From NCBI RefSeq assembly GCF_010550695.1, contig NZ_JAAGOB010000004.1:186001-250000 (forward strand): a stretch of 64,000 nt of DNA, in the 5' to 3' direction. The stretch is from Phytoactinopolyspora alkaliphila (GTDB taxonomy: Bacteria; Actinomycetota; Actinomycetes; Jiangellales; Jiangellaceae). Shown piece after piece: positions 58,484 to 64,000 of this stretch; the first letter of the stretch is position 1; each line of letters begins with the position of its first letter. Under the pieces are notes generated by a model that made no database searches, was not told where the DNA came from, and saw only the letters and a list, made by a program, of their open reading frames with translations. Both the position numbers and the translations under genes were made by a program.

Positions 58484-60889
58484 TCAGTCCCTGGCCGGCA
58501 GCCCGGGCCACGTCCAATCATGCACCTCTGGGAGGTCTTCGCCTGTTTCGCGGGTATGCTGCCTGGCCCTGAGTCTGCTGTCGACCATGTTCTGACGCAC
58601 GCCGGCGGCGTGCCTCCCGAGCCGGCCCACGCGGTCGATCACATCGATCACCAGGTGGTATCGATCGAGGTCGTTGAGCATCAACATATCGAACGGCGTG
58701 GTGGTGGTGCCTTCCTCCTTGTAGCCGCGCACGTGAATGTTGCCATGGTTGGTGCGGCGATAGGTCAGGCGATGGATCAGCCATGGATAGCCGTGGTAGG
58801 CGAAGACCACCGGCCGGTCGGTCGTGAACAGGGCGTCGAACTCCGCGTCGGACAGTCCGTGGGGGTGTTCCTTGGCGTCCTGCAGGCGCATGAGGTCCAC
58901 CACATTGACTACCCGGATGCTCAAGTCCGGGAAGTTCTGGGTGAGCAGGTCCACGGCCGCGAGCGTCTCAAGCGTGGGTACGTCTCCGGCGCAGGCGAGT
59001 ACCACGTCCGGATCCACGTTTCCGCCGTCGGTGCTGGCCCAGTCCCAGATGCCGATTCCGCGGGTGCAGTGTGCGATGGCCTCGTCCATGGCGAGCCATT
59101 GCGCCTGTTCCTGTTTGCCGGCCACCACCACGTTCACGTAGTTGCTGGTTCGCAGGCAGTGATCGTAGGTGGAGAGCAATGTGTTGGCGTCCGGCGGCAG
59201 GTAAACGCGGATGATGTCGGCCTTCTTGTTCACCACGTGATCGATGAAGCCCGGGTCCTGGTGGGAGAAGCCGTTGTGATCCTGGCGCCAGACGTGGGAC
59301 GAGAGGAGGTAGTTCAGCGACGCTATCGGTGCCCGCCACGGAATGTTCCTGGTCACCTTGAGCCATTTGGCATGCTGGTTGAACATCGAATCGACGATGT
59401 GGACGAACGCTTCGTAGCTGTTGAACAGGCCGTGCCTTCCGGTCAGCAGGTAGCCTTCCAGCCAGCCCTGGCACTGGTGCTCAGACAGCATCTCCACCAC
59501 GCGTCCGTCGCGCGAGAGGTGCTCGTCCACGGGGAGGATCTCCGCGTTCCACGCTTTGCCGCCGACGTCCACGGTCGCAGCGAGGCGGTTCGACACCGTC
59601 TCGTCCGGGCCGAAGACGCGGAAATTGTCCGGGTTGGCTTCCATCACCTCACCGAGCCAGTTGCCGAGCACGCGGGTGGCCTCCGCGTTGACCGAGCCTG
59701 GCGGCGAGACTTCGACCGCGTGCGCACGGAAGTCGGGAAGACGCAGATCCTTGCTGATCAACCCGCCGTTGGCGTGGGGGTTCGCGCTCATCCGGCGCTG
59801 TCCCACCGGGTTGAGCTCGGCGATCTCCGCCCGGAGCCTGCCTTCCTCGTCGAACAGCCCTTCCGGGCGGTACGAGAGCATCCAATCCGCGAGCTTTCCC
59901 GTGTGCTCCTCATTGCCGCGTACGGCGCTCATCGGCACCTGATGGGAACGCCAGGTGTCCTCGACGGGACTGCCGTCCACCTCCACCGGGCCCGTCCATC
60001 CCTTGGGTGTCTTGAACACGATCATCGGCCACGCGGGCCGGGTGCTCGTCGTATCAGTGCGGGCCTCGTCCCGAATGGTGGCGATCTCGTCGAGGACGTC
60101 GTCGAGCAGGGCGGCGAAGCGCCGATGCGCGTCGGCCGGTTTCTCGCCGTTGAATCCGCCCTCGAACCAGTACGGCTTGTGTCCGTAGCCGGTCATCAGC
60201 GCTTCCAGCTCGCTTCGGGGGATACGGGCGAGCAGGGATGGATTGGCGATCTTGTAGCCGTTCAGGTGAAGGATGGGAAGCACTGTGCCGTCGGTCGTGG
60301 GGTTGAGGAACTTGTTGCTGTGCCAGGAGGTCGCCAGCGGTCCGGTCTCCGCCTCGCCATCGCCGATCACGGCCGCCACGATCAGGTCCGGATTGTCGAA
60401 CGCCGCCCCGTAGGCGTGCGACAAGGCGTAGCCCAGTTCCCCACCTTCGTGGATGGATCCGGGAGTCTCCGGCGCAACGTGGCTCGGCACCCCGCCTGGG
60501 AAGGAGAACTGACGGAACAGCGCGCGCAGGCCGGACTCGTCGTCTCCGATGTGGGAATACACCTCGCTGTACGTGCCCTCGAGCCATGCCGCGGCCACCA
60601 TGGCCGGGCCGCCGTGGCCCGGTCCGCAGACGTACATCATGTCCAGGTCGCGCTCGATGATGGTGCGGTTCAGGTGTGCATAAAGGAAGTTCAGGCCGGG
60701 GCAGGTACCCCAATGCCCGAGTAGCCGCGGCTTGATGTGCTCCGCGGCGAGTGATTCTCGTAGCAACGGATTGTCCAGGAGGTAGATCTGTCCGATGGAG
60801 AGGTAGTTCGCCGCACGCCACCATGCGTCGATCCGGTCGACAGTCGTGTCATCGAGTGGCTCCTGCTTGGTGGCCGGCTTGCGGAACAT
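58484..60889 (-). CDS. xfp: Xylulose-5-phosphate/fructose-6-phosphate phosphoketolase
   Basis: A full-length 801-residue thiamine diphosphate enzyme that splits xylulose 5-phosphate (and often fructose 6-phosphate) with phosphate to give acetyl phosphate. Family features are [39 protein letters not shown], the thiamine-binding [20 protein letters not shown] and [21 protein letters not shown] lies upstream of ATG 60889. No acetate kinase is next to it, so the acetyl phosphate is handled elsewhere. Confidence 0.96.
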   Translation of the reverse strand: MFRKPATKQEPLDDTTVDRIDAWWRAANYLSIGQIYLLDNPLLRESLAAEHIKPRLLGHWGTCPGLNFLYAHLNRTIIERDLDMMYVCGPGHGGPAMVAAAWLEGTYSEVYSHIGDDESGLRALFRQFSFPGGVPSHVAPETPGSIHEGGELGYALSHAYGAAFDNPDLIVAAVIGDGEAETGPLATSWHSNKFLNPTTDGTVLPILHLNGYKIANPSLLARIPRSELEALMTGYGHKPYWFEGGFNGEKPADAHRRFAALLDDVLDEIATIRDEARTDTTSTRPAWPMIVFKTPKGWTGPVEVDGSPVEDTWRSHQVPMSAVRGNEEHTGKLADWMLSYRPEGLFDEEGRLRAEIAELNPVGQRRMSANPHANGGLISKDLRLPDFRAHAVEVSPPGSVNAEATRVLGNWLGEVMEANPDNFRVFGPDETVSNRLAATVDVGGKAWNAEILPVDEHLSRDGRVVEMLSEHQCQGWLEGYLLTGRHGLFNSYEAFVHIVDSMFNQHAKWLKVTRNIPWRAPIASLNYLLSSHVWRQDHNGFSHQDPGFIDHVVNKKADIIRVYLPPDANTLLSTYDHCLRTSNYVNVVVAGKQEQAQWLAMDEAIAHCTRGIGIWDWASTDGGNVDPDVVLACAGDVPTLETLAAVDLLTQNFPDLSIRVVNVVDLMRLQDAKEHPHGLSDAEFDALFTTDRPVVFAYHGYPWLIHRLTYRRTNHGNIHVRGYKEEGTTTTPFDMLMLNDLDRYHLVIDVIDRVGRLGRHAAGVRQNMVDSRLRARQHTRETGEDLPEVHDWTWPGLPARD

Positions 60890-60976
60890 GAATCGTCACT
60901 CCTCGGATATCCGGACGACGTCGATAGCCAGTTGCGGGCACATCCTGAACACGGCCTACCCCCGAAGGCCCCGGTC

Positions 60977-60986
60977 GACACGTGTC
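60977..60986. promoter_or_regulatory. Short palindrome between xfp and the LppM-type gene
   Basis: GACACGTGTC is a perfect 10-base palindrome in the 189-base divergent gap. It could be an operator, but a palindrome this short may be chance. Confidence 0.25.
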
Positions 60987-61062
60987 CAAAGAGCCGGGCA
61001 CCTGGCGAGTGCTCCTGAGGTTCGTTATCGCATTGTGCGCCAGCCGTTGCGTGGCCGGATAG

Positions 61063-61078
61063 AGGAATCCCGATTCCT
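61063..61078 (+). promoter_or_regulatory. Small hairpin over the ribosome binding site of the LppM-type gene
   Basis: AGGAAT-cccg-ATTCCT ends directly before ATG 61079 and includes the AGGA sequence that would bind the ribosome. Confidence 0.35.
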
Positions 61079-62056
61079 ATGACAAGCTTTGCGCCCATGA
61101 GGACAAGAAGAGTTGTGCAAGGGGTGGGCGCAGCGGGCTTGGCTCTGGCCTTGAGCGCGTGCATGAAGATGGATATGAACCTGGAGCTCAACACCGACGA
61201 TACGATCGACGGCTCCGTGGTCATGGCCTTCAGCAAGGATTTCATGGACATGGCGGGCATGATGGGCGAAGACGCCGACATGGACGAGATGTTCGAGGGG
61301 TTCATGGACTTCGATCCCGAGGGCGAGGACGTTCCCGACTATGCCTCGGTGGAGCCCTATGATGACGGCGAGTTCGTAGGACAGCAGATCAACTTCGACG
61401 GTGCGCCGCTGGAAGACTTCAGCGAGGGCACGGACATGTCGGGGCTGTCCATCGTCCGCGAGGGTGATCAGTTCGTCGTCGAGGGTGACATGGACATGTC
61501 GGACGCAAGCACGGGCGAGATGGAGGACATCCCGCCGGGCATGCTCGAGAACATGGACTTCGACTTGAGGGTCGCCATCACCTTCCCGGGTGAGGTCCTC
61601 GAACACAACGGATCGCTCGACGGCACCACCGTCACGTGGGAGCCGGAGATCGGTGCGCAGAACGACATGTTCGCTCGCGCCATGGACTCGGGCGGTGCCG
61701 GGGGCGGAATGCCGGTCTGGCTGTGGATCGTGATCGGAGTGGTGATCGTCGCCGGACTCGCCGCACTGCTGTTCCTGATGTCCCGGAACAAGGGCGAGTC
61801 CGCACCGGTGATGAGCGAGGGCGGCGCGGTACCACCTCCGGCCGCGCCGGGAGCGCCGGTACCGCCGCCCGCGCCGGCCCAGCCGGATACGGATCCGGCC
61901 GGGCCCGAGGCCGCACCCGCAGCGCCGGGTGAGCCGGTTCCCGACGACGGGAAGCCGGCCGACGCCGCTCTCGACCCGCCGAACACCGAGAGCAGGGTCG
62001 ACGTCCCGGACCCCGCCGCGCCCGAGGGTCCTGACGCCCCAGGGGAGCCGCGGTGA
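61079..62056 (+). CDS. LppM-type lipoprotein with C-terminal membrane segment
   Basis: 325 residues: a lipoprotein signal with lipobox ALSAC, an LppM (DUF3153-like) external domain rich in Met and Asp (MKMDMNLELNTDDTIDGSVVM at its start), a membrane segment (VWLWIVIGVVIVAGLAALLFLM), then a Pro/Ala-rich tail of about 100 residues that would lie on the cytoplasmic side. LppM affects cell envelope function in mycobacteria. ATG 61079 is used; ATG 61097 is possible. A terminator follows. Confidence 0.82.
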   Translation: MTSFAPMRTRRVVQGVGAAGLALALSACMKMDMNLELNTDDTIDGSVVMAFSKDFMDMAGMMGEDADMDEMFEGFMDFDPEGEDVPDYASVEPYDDGEFVGQQINFDGAPLEDFSEGTDMSGLSIVREGDQFVVEGDMDMSDASTGEMEDIPPGMLENMDFDLRVAITFPGEVLEHNGSLDGTTVTWEPEIGAQNDMFARAMDSGGAGGGMPVWLWIVIGVVIVAGLAALLFLMSRNKGESAPVMSEGGAVPPPAAPGAPVPPPAPAQPDTDPAGPEAAPAAPGEPVPDDGKPADAALDPPNTESRVDVPDPAAPEGPDAPGEPR

Positions 62057-62095
62057 CCAACCAAGGGTTCATCTGATACCCGCATAGATCCGTGT

Positions 62096-62126
62096 GAGGG
62101 GCTGCGCCGTTCCGGCGCAGCCCCTC
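62096..62126 (+). terminator. Rho-independent-type terminator after the LppM-type gene
   Basis: A perfect 14-base stem GAGGGGCTGCGCCG / CGGCGCAGCCCCTC with loop TTC, followed by TTGT, 40 bases after the stop. Confidence 0.9.
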
Positions 62127-62326
62127 TTGTCGTTGGCGACGGCAACGACCCGGGGGTCGATATCCCGTTGACAGTGAGGTTGACGGGAAATCCGTGATCA
62201 AAGTGACCAATTGTCGGAAAAATCTTCGTGAACGGTGCAGACAACTGGTCTAGATCCTGTCATGCTGTGGCCACGCCGGCTGGCCTTGGGGGCCGACGGT
62301 CAGCCACTCACCCGGGAGGTAGACCT

Positions 62327-63082
62327 GTGGAAAACGATCCGATCGTCAACCATCCGATCGACCGGCGCCGTATGCTCGGAGGCTTCGCGGCCGCCGTGGG
62401 TGTGGCCGCCGTCGGCACCGTTGTCACCGCCACCAATGCGCATGCCTACAACTGGACTCGGACCATGCGAAATGGAGACAGCGGCAACGACGTCCGGGAA
62501 CTGCAGATCAGGGTGGCGGGATGGGCCGCGGGCAGCGCCTCGCGCACCTATGTCGCCGTGGACGGGCAGTTCGGCCCCGGGACGGAAGCGGCGGTCCGGC
62601 GCTTTCAGTCGGCGTACGGTCTCACGTCGGACGGCGTCGCTGGTCCGCAGACTCATAGTCAGCTGAACTGGCTGGAGTCGTCCGACGGATCCACCCGTCA
62701 CTTCTCCTTCAGCGAGTTCCAGTCCAAGGACGGAAGCGGCTTCGGCGGCGGGAGAGTGGGGTCCAGCACAGTACGGGAGAACGTGCGCCGCCTGATGTAC
62801 AAGCTCGAGGCCATGCGCCGCAAGGGCGGGAACAACCCCTGCTACATCAATTCCGCCTTCCGCAGTGTCAGCCACAACGCCAATGTGGGCGGCGCGTCCA
62901 ACAGCCAGCACGTCTACGGCATCGCGGCGGACATCCGGATTGGCAACCGTTCCGTCTCCCAGGTCATCTCCTATGCTCAGATCAGCGGATTCAGCGGGAT
63001 CATCCGGTATAGCACGCATACTCACGTGGACAGCAGAGTCGAGTACCCCTACGGGGCGCAGTCCTGGTACTGGGCCGTGTAG
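62327..63082 (+). CDS. Secreted D,D-carboxypeptidase-like protein (PG-binding plus M15A)
   Basis: 251 residues. The Tat-like signal has R-R-R-M-L-G-G-F then an Ala-rich core ending in ATNAHA. A peptidoglycan-binding domain follows (NDVRELQIRVAGW, FGPGTEAAVRRFQSAYGL) and then an M15A peptidase domain with zinc-type motifs SQHVYGIAADI and THTHVDSR. It should trim D-Ala from wall peptides. GTG 62327 has GGAGG seven bases upstream. The 200 bases between the previous terminator and this start hold only a weak long-range pairing of GGTCTA (62247-62252) with TAGACC (62320-62325) near the ribosome site. Confidence 0.88.
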   Translation: MENDPIVNHPIDRRRMLGGFAAAVGVAAVGTVVTATNAHAYNWTRTMRNGDSGNDVRELQIRVAGWAAGSASRTYVAVDGQFGPGTEAAVRRFQSAYGLTSDGVAGPQTHSQLNWLESSDGSTRHFSFSEFQSKDGSGFGGGRVGSSTVRENVRRLMYKLEAMRRKGGNNPCYINSAFRSVSHNANVGGASNSQHVYGIAADIRIGNRSVSQVISYAQISGFSGIIRYSTHTHVDSRVEYPYGAQSWYWAV

Positions 63083-63091
63083 CCGATCTCC

Positions 63092-63122
63092 GGCGGTGAC
63101 CGGCTGGCGGCCGGTCACCGCC
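63092..63122. terminator. Two-way terminator between the M15 peptidase and YceI-type genes
   Basis: GGCGGTGACCGGC pairs with GCCGGTCACCGCC, a 13-base perfect stem with a 5-base loop, in the 49-base convergent gap. Confidence 0.88.
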
Positions 63123-63131
63123 CGCGGAGGC

Positions 63132-63845
63132 TCAGCCCTGAGCCAAGGTCAGCAGGAACTCGACCAGCCCGTCGTCCTCCACCCGGACAAACGCCAGGTT
63201 CGGCGGATCGACGTCGAAGTCTTCGAAGATGATCGGGATCGAGCCCACGACCTGGACGGTGCCATCCGACCGGCGCAGCTCCAGTTGCGCCTCGACAGGC
63301 CGGGTGACGTCGCGGATCGTCAGCTCGCCTGCCGCGGTCGTCTGTACGGTCTCGCCCTCGTCGGCGAGTCCGGTGAGATCGACAGGCTCGGTCAGCGTGA
63401 ATGTGGACGTGGGGTACTGGTCGGTGTTCATGATCGAGCCCTGGAACTGTCCATCGCGGCTGCCGCTGTCCGTCGTGACGCTGGCCATGTCCACCGTGAC
63501 CTCTGCACTGGTGGCGGTGCTGTCCGAGACGATGACCTGGCCGGTCACCTCGCTTGTGCGACCCACCACCGTGTTGTCCATGCCGTTGAGCACCTCGTCG
63601 ACGCGATAGCCGGCCTCGGATCCTTCAGCGACGGTCCACGTGCCGTCGAGGGCCACCTCCCCGCTCGCCGGGGAGGCATCGTTCCCCGCGGGGCCGGGGT
63701 TGGCCGTGTCCAGGCTGAACGGCTCCGGAGCGTCCCCGCTCAGGACGTTGACGTAGAACCAGGTGCCTGCGAGGGCGAGGGCGACGACGCCCACGACCGC
63801 GCCCACGGCTAGGACAAGACGGCGGTTGGTCCGTTCCGAGGTCAT
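63132..63845 (-). CDS. YceI family protein with N-terminal membrane anchor
   Basis: 237 residues: one membrane segment near the start (LVLAVGAVVGVVALALAGTWFYV), a Ser/Pro linker and a YceI-like lipocalin fold (ALDGTWTVAEGSEAGYRVDEVL, then DMASVTTDSGSRDGQFQGSIMNTDQYP). YceI proteins bind isoprenoid or other lipids. ATG 63845 follows GAAGGAG. A -10-like TACGCT lies on the same strand at 63873-63868. Nothing else is recognisable from 63874 to the window end. Confidence 0.87.
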   Translation of the reverse strand: MTSERTNRRLVLAVGAVVGVVALALAGTWFYVNVLSGDAPEPFSLDTANPGPAGNDASPASGEVALDGTWTVAEGSEAGYRVDEVLNGMDNTVVGRTSEVTGQVIVSDSTATSAEVTVDMASVTTDSGSRDGQFQGSIMNTDQYPTSTFTLTEPVDLTGLADEGETVQTTAAGELTIRDVTRPVEAQLELRRSDGTVQVVGSIPIIFEDFDVDPPNLAFVRVEDDGLVEFLLTLAQG

Positions 63846-64000
63846 CCTGAACTCCTTCGAATCGTCCAGCGTAGGCGGCGCATGGGCGCGATAGCACGGG
63901 CGGTCGAAGGACAACCCGCGCCGGTCGGCACGCCGGCGGCGTGAGGTGCTGTCCGGTAAGTACGGAGAAGAAGCCAGAGCGGATTGCGGCGTCTGCGGCA

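Noticed and set aside
58181-60724. Open frame of 847 residues opposite phosphoketolase
   Set aside because: The minus-strand gene is a full-length, well conserved phosphoketolase; the plus frame has no recognisable domain.
60977-60986. GACACGTGTC and other CACGTG sites as extra parS copies
   Set aside because: CACGTG occurs at several places (for example near 29035, 33660 and 63025), but flanking bases do not match parS; only 606, 2706 and the variant at 50222 are symmetrical over 14 bases.
62127-62326. c-di-AMP (ydaO-type) riboswitch upstream of the M15 peptidase gene
   Set aside because: Such switches often precede wall hydrolase genes in actinomycetes, but I could not find the conserved ydaO sequence blocks here. 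Only a weak 6-base long-range pairing is visible.
1-64000. tRNA, rRNA, CRISPR arrays, insertion sequences, prophage or defence islands
   Set aside because: Reading both strands, I found no cloverleaf-like genes, regular spaced repeats, transposases, integrases or phage genes. The intein is the only clear mobile element.

Overview
The window is 64 kb of a high-GC actinomycete chromosome, close to the replication origin. It opens on the last codons of yidC and runs through jag, rsmG, parA and parB, an order that sits beside dnaA and oriC in most Actinomycetota. The later blocks (trxA-trxB-sigM-murJ-cca, ino1-padR-ponA, rpsF-ssb-rpsR-rplI, dnaB) follow the order I recall for Streptomyces-type chromosomes. 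MurJ, however, is fused to a pseudokinase and a secreted C-terminal domain as in mycobacteria. Base composition, GTG starts, a conservon, F420-type and WYL genes fit a non-mycobacterial actinomycete. A Jiangella or Phytoactinopolyspora relative is my guess and is unproven.

Layout. 1-3.7 kb: yidC end, jag, rsmG, parA, parB with two parS sites. 3.7-16 kb (minus strand): a D-Ala-D-Ala ligase-like enzyme, a PLP aminotransferase, a CwlM-type amidase, thioredoxin and its reductase, anti-sigma factor and SigM, MurJ-pseudokinase and a DUF6049 protein. Together these read as a cell-envelope and redox block. 16-23 kb: cca, a lipoprotein and a four-gene conservon (CvnA-D type). 23-30 kb: ino1 under a PadR regulator, a class A PBP and two membrane glycosyltransferases. 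30-34 kb: a general stress protein and a minus-strand operon nfo-femX-alr-like. 34-38 kb: rpsF-ssb-rpsR-rplI followed by a NarL-type two-component pair. 38-43 kb: an unknown membrane protein, a UbiB-type kinase and a MATE exporter. 43-45.7 kb: dnaB carrying a 427-residue intein.

From 45.7 kb onward the content looks more accessory: a decayed LysR gene, an LLM flavin enzyme with a methyltransferase, an NmrA-type reductase, an alditol-oxidase-like flavoenzyme, a secreted beta-propeller protein, a DrrAB-type ABC exporter opposite a WYL regulator, a small membrane protein, a 2-hydroxyacid dehydrogenase, a peroxiredoxin, an AEC transporter, phosphoketolase, an LppM-type lipoprotein, an M15-type peptidase and a YceI-type protein.

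The least explained signals are non-coding. They are two long intergenic hairpins with shared TGATCATGT ends (23.2 and 37.9 kb), a nested palindrome after parB, a nested inverted-repeat region at 30.3 kb, a row of DnaA-box-like sites ahead of dnaB, and a hairpin that joins the end of rplI to the start codon of a kinase gene. I saw no tRNA, rRNA, CRISPR array, insertion sequence or prophage.
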